The notes beneath the pieces were generated by a model, which was given only the letters and a program-made list of their open reading frames with translations, had not been told where the DNA came from and ran no database searches. DNA of 64,000 nt from Bosea sp. 124 (GTDB lineage Bacteria; Pseudomonadota; Alphaproteobacteria; Rhizobiales; Beijerinckiaceae): NCBI RefSeq assembly GCF_003046175.1, contig NZ_PZZM01000001.1, positions 3,241,001 to 3,305,000 on the forward strand. The letters are read 5' to 3'. The translations under genes and the position numbers were made by a program. Shown piece after piece: positions 8,488-18,518 of this stretch (position 1 is its first letter; each line of letters opens with the position of its first letter).

Positions 8488-10263
8488 ATGACCATTACAA
8501 TCGCCGCCATCCGAAGCCTCGGCACCAGACTGGTCGTTGGCGCGATCTGGTTGCTTGTTCCGCTGGTGAGCGGCGGGGCCATGGCCAACGGCAACAACAT
8601 GTTCGGTTTGTTGGGGGCTGCCCTATCGCTGGCAGTCGTTGCGACCATCTGTTGGCGTCTGAGCCCAGACTCGGCCTCGACGCATACGACCTTGGGCGTA
8701 TGCCTAATGGTGGGCATTTCTCTGGTCGTAGCTGCGCTGGGCGGCAATACGCTTCAGATCGACATGCACATGGCATATTTCGCCGCACTCGCAATGCTGA
8801 TCATTTTTTGCGACTGGCGCGTCATTGCCGCCGCAGCGGTAGTGGTTGCAGTTCACCATGTCGTGCTGTCTTTTCTCCTGCCTGCGGCCGTTTTCCCAGG
8901 AAACGCAAACCCCGGCCGCGTCGCCCTTCACGCTGCAATATTGCTCGTCGAGGCCGTCACTCTGGCTTGGGCTGCGCAGTTGATTTCCCGGACGCTGGCG
9001 GCCTCGGCAATTGCGCTGAGCCAAGCCGAGGATGCACTCCAGGAAGCGGCCAGAGCCCAGAATGAAGCGGAGAGTGCGCTTCAGCAGGCAGACGGGGCTC
9101 GTGACGCTCAAGCCCGCTCGGTCCGCGAGAACGAAACACTACAGAAAAAGGTCGATAGTGAGCGGGAAGCGGTCGTTGTCGGATTGGCGGAAGGCTTGGA
9201 AGAGCTATCCAAAGGTAATCTGACGCATCGGATCAATGCTGCATTTCCGGCAGACTATGAAAAACTCCGCGACGATTTCAACCGTTCCGTCTCACAGCTA
9301 GACACGACCGTTTCAGGAATTGCTGCTGCAACCGAATTCATCCGCGGCTCCGCGATTGAAATCAACAGCGGCGCCGATGATCTGTCGAAGCGCACGGAAG
9401 AGCAGGCCTCATCGCTGGAGGAGACCGCAGCGACGACCGAACAGCTCGCGGCTTCGGTGAAAGCGACCGCCCACGCCTCGCGTCAGGCGGCGAATGTCGC
9501 CGACGAGGCGATGAAGGCGGCACAGACTGGCGGGGCCATCGCCGGGGAGGCTGTCGACGCCATGGCGCGCATCGAGGACGCCTCGACCAAGATCTCCGAC
9601 ATAATCCGGGTGATCGACGAGATCGCCTTCCAGACCAATCTGCTGGCGCTGAATGCGGCAGTGGAAGCGGCGCGCGCCGGCGATGCCGGCAAGGGCTTTG
9701 CGGTCGTCGCCTCGGAGGTGCGCACGCTGGCGCAGCGTTCGAGCGAGGCAGCCAAGGACATCTCGGCCCTGATCTCGTCGTCAAACACCGAAGTCGGCGA
9801 GGGCGTGAAGCTGGTGCGTAGAGCTGGCGAGCAGCTCAGCCAGATCCTAAGCGCGTCAGAGAAGGTCGCGGCCACCATCGCGGAGATTTCGGCGGCGTCG
9901 GGCGAGCAGGCGAGCGGCATCGACGAGATGAGCCAGGCGGTCGCCCATCTCGACGAGATGACTCAGCAGAACGCAGCGCTTTCCGAGCAAAGTGCAGCCT
10001 CCGCCGGCTCGCTCTCGGGCAAGATCGCCCAGCTCAACGACCTCGTCGCCGCCTTCAAGACCAGGCCGAACTACGGCCGTTCCGCAGCTGCGCCGGCCCA
10101 TGCCGGCGAGCCTGCCCACCTACGCCAGCTCGCGGAAGCCGCCTTCGCGCAGACCCGGGCACCGGCTCCGCGCGCCGCATCTGCCACAGGAAGCTCCTCA
10201 GCGGCGCCGGTCAAGAAGGTCGCCAACAGCCGCACTGGCAGTTCTGGTTGGGAAGCTTTCTAA
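8488..10263 (+). CDS. Methyl-accepting chemotaxis protein
   Basis: 591-aa receptor. Residues 1-170 hold about six hydrophobic helices, so the sensor is membrane-embedded rather than periplasmic. A coiled-coil linker (170-230) leads to a HAMP-like segment ([19 protein letters not shown]). The long signalling hairpin follows, with the conserved tip [20 protein letters not shown] then [15 protein letters not shown], which binds CheA and CheW. Glutamate-rich methylation helices flank it. The C-terminus ends SSGWEAF, resembling the pentapeptide that docks CheR and CheB. The ligand is unknown. A hairpin 58 bases after the stop probably ends transcription. Confidence 0.93.
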   Translation: MTITIAAIRSLGTRLVVGAIWLLVPLVSGGAMANGNNMFGLLGAALSLAVVATICWRLSPDSASTHTTLGVCLMVGISLVVAALGGNTLQIDMHMAYFAALAMLIIFCDWRVIAAAAVVVAVHHVVLSFLLPAAVFPGNANPGRVALHAAILLVEAVTLAWAAQLISRTLAASAIALSQAEDALQEAARAQNEAESALQQADGARDAQARSVRENETLQKKVDSEREAVVVGLAEGLEELSKGNLTHRINAAFPADYEKLRDDFNRSVSQLDTTVSGIAAATEFIRGSAIEINSGADDLSKRTEEQASSLEETAATTEQLAASVKATAHASRQAANVADEAMKAAQTGGAIAGEAVDAMARIEDASTKISDIIRVIDEIAFQTNLLALNAAVEAARAGDAGKGFAVVASEVRTLAQRSSEAAKDISALISSSNTEVGEGVKLVRRAGEQLSQILSASEKVAATIAEISAASGEQASGIDEMSQAVAHLDEMTQQNAALSEQSAASAGSLSGKIAQLNDLVAAFKTRPNYGRSAAAPAHAGEPAHLRQLAEAAFAQTRAPAPRAASATGSSSAAPVKKVANSRTGSSGWEAF

Positions 10264-10320
10264 GAACCGAGCCAGCCGTGGATTGCGAGTGAGCCCATTT
10301 CGCCTGAACCTTTGCGAGTG

Positions 10321-10347
10321 GCCGATCAGTGACGCTCACTGATCGGC
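10321..10347 (+). terminator. Hairpin terminator after chemotaxis receptor gene
   Basis: A perfect 12-bp stem GCCGATCAGTGA / TCACTGATCGGC with a 3-base loop (CGC) lies 58 bases after the receptor stop. No T-run follows, so termination may depend on other factors, but the symmetry is exact. Confidence 0.7.
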
Positions 10348-10737
10348 ATGGCGACCGTGAAAACCCGAACGTGACCGAAACAATCGGCAAAGCTACCGCC
10401 GCAACTGGTGGGCTTTCGCGGAGCCCCGCTCTGAGCTGCGCCCGGCGCTCGACGACACAGAAAACCCTCAGACGGTCTCAAGGGCGACGCCGGACAGAGC
10501 CGTCGGCAAGGTGCCGCACGATGGCGAGCCCGCCGCTGGAGTTGGCAGTCAAATCGCTACGCGCTTAAAGTGAGCAATGCGTGACGCGCGGCAGTTCGAC
10601 GTGAGTCCGTGTTGGTCTTCATACCGTAAATCGCATTCGAGATGCTTTGACCGCTTGCGCGGCAGTAGATCGGAAAGCCAATCGTCTCGTCGCGCGCGGA
10701 GGCCTTACGGCATGCCGCGCGGCCGCCTCCTTGATTC
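10348..10737. other. Intergenic region without a supported gene
   Basis: About 390 bases between two converging transcription units. Short frames on both strands have no recognisable features. I see no RNA gene or repeat. Confidence 0.4.
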
Positions 10738-11593
10738 TCAGGCGAAATAGCGCGCCCAGACCATGAAGGCGCCGAACGCCGCGAAGGCGAAGCCCAACGG
10801 TAGCCCGGCCTTGGCGCCCAGCTCCTGCGTCTCGACGATCTCCTTCGGGTGCCTGGTTGAAACGATGAAGGGCGGACCGGACAATCTGGCGAAGGAGGCG
10901 CTGAATTCCGGCAGCAGGTAGCTCGGGAGCCGGCGGCTGCCATCCGCGCGCGCCGCCCCCCGCGCCAGCCATCGCGCCGGAGTGCCGCGCTTTCGGGAAG
11001 CGCTTGCATCCTCGGCGAACTCGCCCAGTACGAAGATCGGCGCGTCATGCCAGATATATTGCTCGACATAGCGGAAAAGGGGCCCGAACGTGCCCTGCAG
11101 ATCATGCCGGATGCCGAGCCCGGGCGTGCCTTCGGTGACCAGCTCGGGTTCCTCGCCTGTCGGCGTTTCGCGGTCGCCGCGCCAGTCGCTCCAGGCCGAA
11201 GGCATCAGCGTGGCGCCGTATACGTCCACGCCGCATTCCGCCTTTCCGTCGAAAATTCGCAGGGGCTTCTGCGACTGCTCGTTGCGCACCCGCGACCACA
11301 CATAGCCATCTTGCCGTCGGGCTGCTTCTCGCGTCGCGATTCCCAGACCTCGACCTGCCACCACGCGCAGGGCCTTCCGGTCAGTGGCGCTTTCAGCTTC
11401 GGCGCGGAAACCCGGCCCCAGACCAGATGCCCCCCTCGGCCAGCTCGGACATTGCGGTCGGCGGCAGATCGCGGATCGCGCGGGCGCTGCGCCTCGCCCA
11501 CAGGGCCGCGACGATCATGACGCCGCCGAGCAGCGCTACCATCATCAACGCGAACAGGAAGACGCCGAGCGGAGCCTCGCGCAGGAAGGTCAT
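10738..11593 (-). pseudogene. GIDE-domain (E3 ubiquitin ligase-like) membrane protein, frameshifted
   Basis: Three consecutive frames make one protein of about 285 aa. It starts with a membrane helix (GVFLFALMMVALLGGVMIV). A GIDE-like domain follows (VSAPKLKAPLTGRPCAWWQV; DGYVWSRVRNEQSQKPLRIF). It continues through LGIRHDLQGTFGPLFRYVEQ to a C-terminal helix (GFAFAAFGAFMVWARYFA). GIDE-like domains occur in the mitochondrial ligase MULAN and in bacterial membrane proteins without a RING; their bacterial role is unclear. Shifts lie at a C run 11430-11435 (one G short on the coding strand) and near 11310. It is the last gene of the operon starting at 15984. Pseudogene or sequence error. Confidence 0.65.
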
Positions 11594-11776
11594 GGTTCAC
11601 GCTCCAGCAGTGCAGACGCGGACCATTATCGTGGAACGCGGATCGGCGATCATGCGATGGGGCTCCTATGGTTGCTTGAAAAAGCATCGGTGGAGAAGGT
11701 AAAATCACGTATCATACCAGTATATCATGTAATGTCAGCTCGATTTCGAAAAAATTAAACTCTATTGGCGGGCCAT

Positions 11777-12226
11777 TTATCCTTTCAACTGCAGCCGGAC
11801 TAGGGCAGCTCCGATAGCGGCCGCCAAGATGTTTTCGATGAGCGCGCCCGGACCCCAATCTATTACCGACAGACTAGGCGCAAAGGGTGCGTGGCGGATG
11901 GTCACGGGGCTGCCGACACCCAGACGGCCAGGAGAGAAGTAGTCTCCGATCCGCTGGGTTGTCCCGGTCCGAAGAGCGCCGTCGGGAAGGCGGAATTCGT
12001 AGGTGATGGCGAAGGCGTAACGATTCGGGATGAGTTCATTACGGTCACCCAGTTGGCGGCGGACATGCGTGATCCGGCCTAGCGTCTCGGTGCCAGTGAG
12101 CGCCACGAGCGGCGCGCCTATGCCCCAGATCATCAAGAGGATACCGAGCGCGCTCAGCAAGGCGTGAGCGGCTCGCCCGAAGCCCGGCTTTCGCTGCCTC
12201 CTGTCCCTCTTGGCTGGCGCGCCCAT
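11777..12226 (-). CDS. DUF3592-like membrane protein
   Basis: 149 aa. A basic N-terminus and first hydrophobic helix (HALLSALGILLMIWGIGAP) precede a beta-rich extracytoplasmic domain (GRITHVRRQ, YAFAITYEFRLPDG, VGSPVTIRHAPFAPSLS). A second hydrophobic segment (ALIENILAAAIGAALV) follows. This layout, two helices around a domain with a Y-P-like 'V.Y.P..P' ending, is that of DUF3592 proteins, whose function is unknown. It lies 10 bases downstream of the exported protein gene in the same operon. Confidence 0.65.
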   Translation of the reverse strand: MGAPAKRDRRQRKPGFGRAAHALLSALGILLMIWGIGAPLVALTGTETLGRITHVRRQLGDRNELIPNRYAFAITYEFRLPDGALRTGTTQRIGDYFSPGRLGVGSPVTIRHAPFAPSLSVIDWGPGALIENILAAAIGAALVRLQLKG

Positions 12227-12236
12227 GGTTAGCGCT

Positions 12237-13793
12237 CTAGCGGCGAGGATTTGTCACGGTCGTGGTGATCTCTTTGATCTTCGGTATTGCCTTCCCGACT
12301 CCCTCTGACACCTTTCTGGCCCAGTCGATCATCCATTTATCATTGAGAATTTTGTCGTATGCGGCTCGTTTGGGATCGGCGCAGATTGCCAATGAGCGCT
12401 GCAATGTCTTGCGGGCGGAGGTGAAATTGCCCCCTCTCTCAAGCGCCAGAACCTCGCGCCACAGCCGGTCGGCCTCGTTGCGATTTGGCGAACCGGCCGC
12501 ACAACTGGTATCGCGCCCCTGTTTGACGCCTGCCGATGCGCCGGCGTCTTTGGCCGATGCGGAAACGGGAGCGATGTCGCCCCGCAGCGTGCGACGATAC
12601 TCCTCGAAATCCGATAGCTGCCGGCGATATTCCTCGGAATTGGCGCCATGCACGAGCCGCGTTGAAAGCAGACGTGACATCGCGGCGATGTGGCGTGGGT
12701 TGTCAGGATCGAGAACGCCGTCATTGCGCATCCGCTCCCGGATCGTTTGCATGAAACGGTCGAGATCGTAGACGCGGGTCTGCGGCCAGTCCTTGCCCCA
12801 GCGGTCCCGCGCCGTCGAGTCGAGCGCTTCGAGCATGGCGGTCGCTTCCGCCGCCGCCTTGGCGCTCGCTGCCCCGCGAATGGCGATAACGCGCTCGCGC
12901 TCGGCGCGCGCGTCGAAATTGCGGAGGATGTCGTCGATCACATCCGCCTCCTTGGCCTCCAGCAGGCGTTCGCGCAGGCGGTCGGAGAGTCCTGCGGTGG
13001 CGAGCCGGATGGCTTCTTCCTTCTCCGCTGCCAGCTCCATGCGGCGATCGCGGACGATGTAGGAATATACGCGATCGGACTCGAGCTTGCGCCGAATCTG
13101 CTCGCGCTCGTCGGCGTCCCCTTCGTTATAACGGCGATAAAGATCTTCAAGGCTATCGTCGGTGAATTTCTCGTTGGCGTATTTCATGACGCCGACCGCC
13201 GTCTCCCCGGCGGTAAAGATAGCCGCCGCAGGTGTCGCCGCGATGATCGCGCGCCCGGCAAATTCCATGGCCGCCCTGGTGTCGCCGCCGGCCGCCTGGC
13301 CGACGACGTCGGCGATCTCGTTGACCTTCTCGACACTGCCGAGCAACTCGCCCATCTGCCCGCGCAACTGTGGATCGGACAGCCCCGCGACCAGCTTCTG
13401 ACCGAGCGCCAGCGCCACCTGCTGCCCGACGCCCTTCACCCCTTCGCGGTCGCCGAGGACGGTGGCTTTTGCCATGTTGTCGGCGAAGGTGTCGATCTCT
13501 TCAGCGGAAAGCGCGACCGTACCGAGCGCCCGCAACATGCGTTTGTCTGCGCCGGACCGATAGAGCTTCTTGTAGGCGGCAACGATGGCCCGCTTGCTTT
13601 GCGCCTTGATCACCTCCTCGCTCTTCTCGGCGACATAACGCTTGGTGGCGGCGATCATGTCCTGTGCGATGGTCGTCGACTGGGCGAATGCGCTGACGCA
13701 GGAGGCCAGCGCAGCCGCTCCCAGCAAGCCAAGCACCAAGGCGCGGGACGGGAGCGATCGTCGTGCGGAATGATCCATCATCGGCCTCCTCAT
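12237..13793 (-). CDS. Exported hypothetical protein, helical
   Basis: 518 aa with an N-terminal signal peptide (residues 15-38, ending ASCVSAFAQS) and otherwise soluble, alanine-, arginine- and glutamate-rich helices with several coiled-coil-like stretches (residues 215-330). One or two small domains follow near the C-terminus (EADRLWREVLALERGGNFTS resembles a single TPR-like helix pair). The ATG overlaps the TGA of the upstream gene (ATGA), showing operon coupling. No family recognised; likely periplasmic. Confidence 0.7.
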   Translation of the reverse strand: MRRPMMDHSARRSLPSRALVLGLLGAAALASCVSAFAQSTTIAQDMIAATKRYVAEKSEEVIKAQSKRAIVAAYKKLYRSGADKRMLRALGTVALSAEEIDTFADNMAKATVLGDREGVKGVGQQVALALGQKLVAGLSDPQLRGQMGELLGSVEKVNEIADVVGQAAGGDTRAAMEFAGRAIIAATPAAAIFTAGETAVGVMKYANEKFTDDSLEDLYRRYNEGDADEREQIRRKLESDRVYSYIVRDRRMELAAEKEEAIRLATAGLSDRLRERLLEAKEADVIDDILRNFDARAERERVIAIRGAASAKAAAEATAMLEALDSTARDRWGKDWPQTRVYDLDRFMQTIRERMRNDGVLDPDNPRHIAAMSRLLSTRLVHGANSEEYRRQLSDFEEYRRTLRGDIAPVSASAKDAGASAGVKQGRDTSCAAGSPNRNEADRLWREVLALERGGNFTSARKTLQRSLAICADPKRAAYDKILNDKWMIDWARKVSEGVGKAIPKIKEITTTVTNPRR

Positions 13794-15238
13794 CGGGTCT
13801 TTTCAAAAGGACGCACATCAAGGCCCTCGTATGGATCGCGGCTCCGGGCCTGCAGCGGTCCGACCGGCGACCAGCCTCCCGGAGGCGAGTCATTGAGGGT
13901 CAGGTCCGCCAGAAAAAGCTCAAGGATCGGCGCTCCGTCCTCGATCGGCTCGCCTGAAGCCCGATACGAAACCGAGATGCGGGAGCCGTCGGGATAGCCA
14001 TCCTCAAAGAAAATGTGCTCGATCTGGCTGTTCGCGATCCTCTGCCGATACCGAACGGCAGGCGTATCCGCCACCACCACATGTTCGAGCTGCTTCACGC
14101 CCTCGCTCGGCATGGGCCGCGCTTCAGGCCACAGGAGAACCATGATCTCAGCCTTGTTGTCCGGGCGGATGAAGCCGATGGCGGCCTGGTCGGGATCGGC
14201 CCGAATTTCCCATTCCGCCGGCGCGCTGAAGGAGGCGCGGCCGAGAAACAGCCGCACATCACTTTGTTCCCGCACCGGCGGACCAGACCTTTTCTCCGTG
14301 GGATTGGCAGCGGACGGGGCCGCCTTGCCATCCCCTGGGTTTTCGGCGCGCGGCAGTTGCGGAACGTCCCTGAAGTTGACATCGATCTGGTCCTTACCCA
14401 CCAACGCGACGTCGATGATCAGCTTGTCCCGTAAGGAAACGAAGGAAAACGCCGCGCCGCCGCCGGCTTTCAGCACGTCGTCATAAAGCGGCATGAAGAA
14501 ATCGTTGGTGCGACCCTGCGGATCGTAGTCGAAGGTCATCGCAAACACCGGATGGCTCTGGTTGCGGCAGAGCATCGCCCATTCGATGCGCGCCTGCTTG
14601 CGCTTGCGGATGGCAGCGAGCGCCGGATGTGACCAGGAGGCGAGTGCAACGGCCTCACAGTCCTGTCCGAAATGTGCCGCGATCGCCTGCATCTGCGGCG
14701 AAAGCGGTGTCCGTTCGCGTTGCCGGGGCGCGACGGCCGCCGTACTTGGCGGTGCAGTCACCGCGCCGCTTTGGCCTGCCGCTCCCCCGAAGCGAACCCG
14801 AGCCAGGACGTCGTCGAAAAGGCGGATCGCAGCGGTCGCGTCGCGGCCGGGAGCTTCCAGCGAGATCAGGAGCTGGCGCCCGTCCTTCCGCTTTTCGTCA
14901 AGGACGACCGTAACAGTCTGCCCGTTCGGAAAGGAGGAATGCTTCCACGTCGCCCGCTTGCCGCCAACCGTGATTCGCTTGTGGGAGACGATGTCGTCGT
15001 AGCCGAGGATCGGTTCGTCCTGCACCCACCACTCGACACGCAATTCGCGCCCGGCGGAATCGGCCAGGATGATTGCGCGGTCGCGCGTGCTCGTTGCGCG
15101 CCAGTCTGCCGGGGCTTCGAACGTCACCTCTGCGAGTCGGTGGCCCGTCCAGGTCTGGGCACGGGCCGGCGTGGCCAGCGCCAAAAGCGCCCCGAGAGCT
15201 GCGAGCCCCGCAACGATGTTTGTCAAGAATGCCTTCAT
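13790..15238 (-). CDS. Exported hypothetical protein, beta-rich
   Basis: 482 aa with a clear signal peptide (LAALGALLALATPARAQT). Two similar beta-rich halves follow: VTFEAPADWRATSTRDRAII near residue 40 and ASFSAPAEWEIRADPDQAAI near residue 330. This suggests an internal duplication of a PsbP/DUF1795-like fold, an inference from the 'F.AP..W....D.....' pattern. A proline-rich linker lies near residues 160-175. Overlaps both neighbours by four bases (ATGA). Probably a periplasmic protein acting with the rest of the operon; function unknown. Confidence 0.7.
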   Translation of the reverse strand: MKAFLTNIVAGLAALGALLALATPARAQTWTGHRLAEVTFEAPADWRATSTRDRAIILADSAGRELRVEWWVQDEPILGYDDIVSHKRITVGGKRATWKHSSFPNGQTVTVVLDEKRKDGRQLLISLEAPGRDATAAIRLFDDVLARVRFGGAAGQSGAVTAPPSTAAVAPRQRERTPLSPQMQAIAAHFGQDCEAVALASWSHPALAAIRKRKQARIEWAMLCRNQSHPVFAMTFDYDPQGRTNDFFMPLYDDVLKAGGGAAFSFVSLRDKLIIDVALVGKDQIDVNFRDVPQLPRAENPGDGKAAPSAANPTEKRSGPPVREQSDVRLFLGRASFSAPAEWEIRADPDQAAIGFIRPDNKAEIMVLLWPEARPMPSEGVKQLEHVVVADTPAVRYRQRIANSQIEHIFFEDGYPDGSRISVSYRASGEPIEDGAPILELFLADLTLNDSPPGGWSPVGPLQARSRDPYEGLDVRPFEKTR

Positions 15239-15984
15239 GTTTGCTCCCCCTCGGCCGCCATCGGCACGCCCTTCTTCTTCAGGACATGCAGGTGACGCTG
15301 CAACGGCTTCTCGAACGCTTCACGCTGGATGACAATGCTTCGCCCATCGGCGAGCTTCAGACCGACGCCCGTCGAATCACGCGCAAGCATCAATCCGCCT
15401 GCCGCCGTCAGGTGTCCGCTTGCCGCCAGCAATGGCGCAAGCACACGCAGCACGCGCGGCAGACCGCGGCGCCAAGGTTCGATCCATGCGATATCGGCGT
15501 AGCGGATAAGCTGGCGTCGCCAGGCGGTCGCGACCTCCAGCGCATCGTCTTCGATCCGCACCAAGCGGCTCGTATTTTCGGCTGCAACGGCGACCAGCAC
15601 GAGGCCGCCAAGCGCCATGGGCCAGGTGATGATCGCCATGACATTGATGCCGGAGCGCGAAAAGCCGGCGTCCCCGCCTGCCCAGAACGGTAGAGCAATG
15701 ACGAAGCCGGTCAGCAAATGGCAGAGGAGATCCGGCCCGATCACTGCCGGCAGACGATGCGGCGCGAGCGCGTCCTGCGGACGAGGCTTTGTCGGCAGAA
15801 ACCAGATGATGATGAGGGCAACCGTCACCAAGACCGGCCCTAACAAGCCGCTCCTGATATGCACAAGACCGGTCACGAACAGTGTGAGACTGACAGCCCG
15901 CCCGAGATACGGAATCAACCCCTGATTGGTCACTATTGAACGCTTTCGCCATCCTGCCTTTGATGAGTATCGCCAGTTGCGCAA
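15235..15984 (-). CDS. Membrane protein with PH-like domain, first gene of operon
   Basis: 249 aa: hydrophobic helices at about residues 30-65 and 85-135, then a C-terminal domain (SRLVRIEDDALEVATAWRRQ, VGLKLADGRSIVIQREAFEK) typical of bacterial PH-like membrane proteins. The exact start is uncertain: ATG 15984, or a GTG about 50 bases further in. It heads a tightly overlapping five-gene operon running to 10738. An IS5-type fragment lies immediately upstream, so the native promoter may have been altered. Confidence 0.65.
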   Translation of the reverse strand: MRNWRYSSKAGWRKRSIVTNQGLIPYLGRAVSLTLFVTGLVHIRSGLLGPVLVTVALIIIWFLPTKPRPQDALAPHRLPAVIGPDLLCHLLTGFVIALPFWAGGDAGFSRSGINVMAIITWPMALGGLVLVAVAAENTSRLVRIEDDALEVATAWRRQLIRYADIAWIEPWRRGLPRVLRVLAPLLAASGHLTAAGGLMLARDSTGVGLKLADGRSIVIQREAFEKPLQRHLHVLKKKGVPMAAEGEQT

Positions 15985-16013
15985 GGAATAATTTGTTAAA
16001 GATCAATCCCGTT

Positions 16014-16262
16014 GGAGCCTGACGAAAATCTAGGCGATGGACGGATTTGACCAAGACGGAGGCTGCTGCGAGGGCGACGATGGCTGTGAAGTTTAGCTTG
16101 ATCTTCTCGCGTCGTAGGGCGACCCGCTTGAAGCGCTTGAGCTTGCCGACGGCCTGCTCGATGCGGGCACGCCCGCGATGGAGGGCTTTCGCGACGAAGC
16201 CGGGCTTGTCCTTCTCATTCGTCTTGTGCGGAATGACCGGGATGATGCCGCGTGTGGGCGGC
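16014..16262 (-). mobile_element. IS5-family transposase C-terminal fragment
   Basis: One frame reads RGIIPVIPHKTNEKDKPGF then HRGRARIEQAVGKLKRFKRV then AASVLVKSVHRLDF, the conserved C-terminal end of IS5-type transposases with the YREK-like E in ARIEQAVGKLK. The front two thirds are missing. The fragment cuts into an exonuclease I gene at its upstream edge. Confidence 0.8.
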
Positions 16263-16331
16263 CTGAAGCTGCACCGTCCAGGCCGGACTGAGTCCGCTGG
16301 TCTCGAGATCGTACACGATCAAGGAGGTCAT
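16263..16331 (-). pseudogene. sbcB: Exodeoxyribonuclease I N-terminal stump
   Basis: 23 codons from ATG 16331 read MTSLIVYDLETSGLSPAW, matching the DEDDh exonuclease motif I (YDLETSGLSP) at the very start of exonuclease I. The IS5-type fragment then replaces the rest, so the gene is inactivated. A good GGAGG-like site is not visible; it follows a hypothetical gene by 10 bases. Confidence 0.5.
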
Positions 16332-16341
16332 TGCGGCGATC

Positions 16342-16794
16342 CTACTGCACGCTCTCGGAGCCGGTCGCGACCGGCGCCTTGCTCAGCTCGATGCCGAGAT
16401 CGACGGAATCGAGATGCATGGCCAGCTCGACGAGCCAGGCTGTGCGCGAGCACTCGATGTCGCCCGGCAGGAAGCTCATCGTCTCGTAGATCTCGATCTT
16501 CTGCCCGAGCTCCTGCTCGTTACGGGCCGGAGCCTCGCCGATCAGCAGCGCGAAGATCCGCGCCATCGAGCGCGCGCCTTCCGCAAGCTGGCGGCTGTTC
16601 AGGCCCCCTGGTCCACATGGAGCCGGTCGCCGTCATGGTCGAGCAGCAGCGCATGCGCCAGCGCCGCCTGCCACATCGGGAACATTCCGGCATGTTCAGT
16701 GCTCAGTCTGTGCTCGCGCATACCGCGCAAGATCCCCGGCGGTTGGTCGCGCCTCATCCTCGGCTACCTTTGCGCCATCGTTCAGAGTCGTCAT
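16342..16794 (-). pseudogene. Hypothetical protein(s), probably one frameshifted gene
   Basis: Three pieces in successive frames: MTTLNDGAKVAEDEARPTAG from 16794, then HAGMFPMWQAALAHALLLDH, then NSRQLAEGARSMARIFALLI ending at TAG 16342. All look protein-like and together would form a soluble helical protein of about 150 aa preceding the exonuclease I start. Not recognised. It sits between two IS remnants. Confidence 0.4.
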
Positions 16795-16946
16795 CGGAAT
16801 TCCGTTTCGGTGCGAGAGCCCGGAATAGCTTCATCTGCTCATCCCCGGGGGGGCCCGTAAGCGGGTTCCGACAAGCCTTCTCTATCGTGCAGTACGGAAA
16901 CGGACCCGGATGCATTGTCTTGCTCTTCGACGGAACGGACGAGTAT

Positions 16947-18476
16947 GGCCGATTGTGTTGAAGAAGTCGGTGTCGGCGCCATTCGTGAGGAGCACGGGAG
17001 GGGTTGTGAGAGGGCCTTCTCCCTCATGCCGCCAGAGGCGACACTCCCGACGGCATCAACTTCGCCATTCTTCTGAGGTTCTAGGCGGTGGCTGCGAGGA
17101 GGAACTCGTCGCGGGCACCGCATGGTCCTCGCAGTCTCAGGCGGTCGAGTTTAAGGATGCGTTTCAGATGCGCGAACAGCATCTCGACCTTCTTCCGTTC
17201 GCGTCGCGAGGTGACGTAGGCATCGGTGGCAGCAATGTCGCGCGCCATGTCGCGGGCGCCCTCGCGGATGGAGCGCAGAAGCTTGCGGGCAGGTTCCTTC
17301 GGACAGCAGCGCGGCTTCAGGGAGCAGGCATCGCAGTCGCGCTTCCTCGCCCTGTAGCGCATGAGGCCTTCACGATCGATGCCATCGCGCGGCACCGCGA
17401 AGCAGCGGCGGAACTGCCGAAGCTCCTGGCCGCCCGGGCAGATGTAGAGATCGCGATCATGATCATAGGCGAAGTCGGACCGGCTGAAGGTGCCGTCCCG
17501 GCGCTGGGATTTGTCGAACACAGGGATATGCGGCTCGATCCCGCGCTCGTGCACCAGCCAGGCGAGATTCTCGGCCGAGCCATAGGCTGCGTCCGCGACC
17601 AGCTTCTCGGGCCAGGTGCCGAACCTGTCCTGGGTGCGCCCGATCATGGTTCGCGCGGCGCCGACCTCGGCCTGCCGCACGGCCGTAGTCGCCTCCACGT
17701 CCATAATGACGGCATGCTTGAGGTCGATCAGATAGTTCGTCGCATAGGCGTAGAAGGCCTGCCCGCCATGGGCCGCCGTCCAGCGTGCGGCCGGGTCCGC
17801 CGGCGAGATGAACTTCGGCACGACCGGCGTCGCCGCGCCGAAGGCGGCATCGTCCAGCACGGCCAGATACTCGCGCACCGCATGGTTGGCGGCCTCAGGC
17901 GCCAACCCATCCTTGCCGGGCGCCCCGTTCTGCAGATTGGCATCGGCCTTGATCAGGCTGGCATCGACCGCAAAGCCCTCGCCACCGACCAGCCCATCCG
18001 CCATGCTCGTCGAACCGTCGTCTCGAAGACCTCGCGCAGCAGATCGCTGTCGCGGAAGAGGCCGTGCCGGTTCTTCGAGAAGGTGGAATGGTCGGGCACA
18101 TCGCCCTCGAGCCAGAGCCGGCAGAACCAGCGGTAGGCGAGGTTCAGATGGGCCTCGTCGCAAAGCCTGCGCTCGGAGCGGATGCCGAAGCAGTGGCCGA
18201 CGATCAACATCCGGATCATCAGTTCGGGATCGATCGAGGGCCGGCCGGTGTCGCTGTAGTAGGGGCGTAGATGCGCACGAATGCCGGACAGATCAACGAA
18301 GCGGTCGATGGAGCGCCGCAGGTGGCCAGCCGGGACATGCCGCTCAAGCTGAACTCGTAGAACAGTGCCTCCTGTGCAACCGTCCGCTCGCCCATCATAG
18401 CGCCGCCCTCCACAAGGACGACTGAATCAGAACCTCAAGCTCGCAGCAACACCGACTTCTTCAACAAAATCGGCCC
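16947..18476 (-). mobile_element. IS1182-type insertion sequence with degenerate transposase
   Basis: About 1.53 kb bounded by inverted ends, GGCCGATTGTGTTGAAGAAG at 16947 and its mirrored counterpart ending at 18476. The transposase (coding 18398 to 17034) belongs to a different IS1182 branch from that at 4200: MIRMLIVGHCFGIRSERRLC, GGEGFAVDASLIKADANLQN, EMLFAHLKRILKLDRLRLRG. It has frameshifts near 18347 and 18010. A TAG near 17081 replaces the CAG seen in a sister fragment at 29230. It is therefore inactive unless complemented. Confidence 0.85.
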
Positions 18477-18518
18477 TTAGCAGACGATTGGAACGTCTGC
18501 TCCCAGGTAAGGTTGAAG

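Noticed and set aside
12690..13997. 435-aa plus-strand frame
   Set aside because: Antisense shadow of the exported protein gene at 12237-13793; composition follows the complementary codons.
16910..18136. 408-aa plus-strand frame
   Set aside because: Antisense of the IS1182-type transposase.
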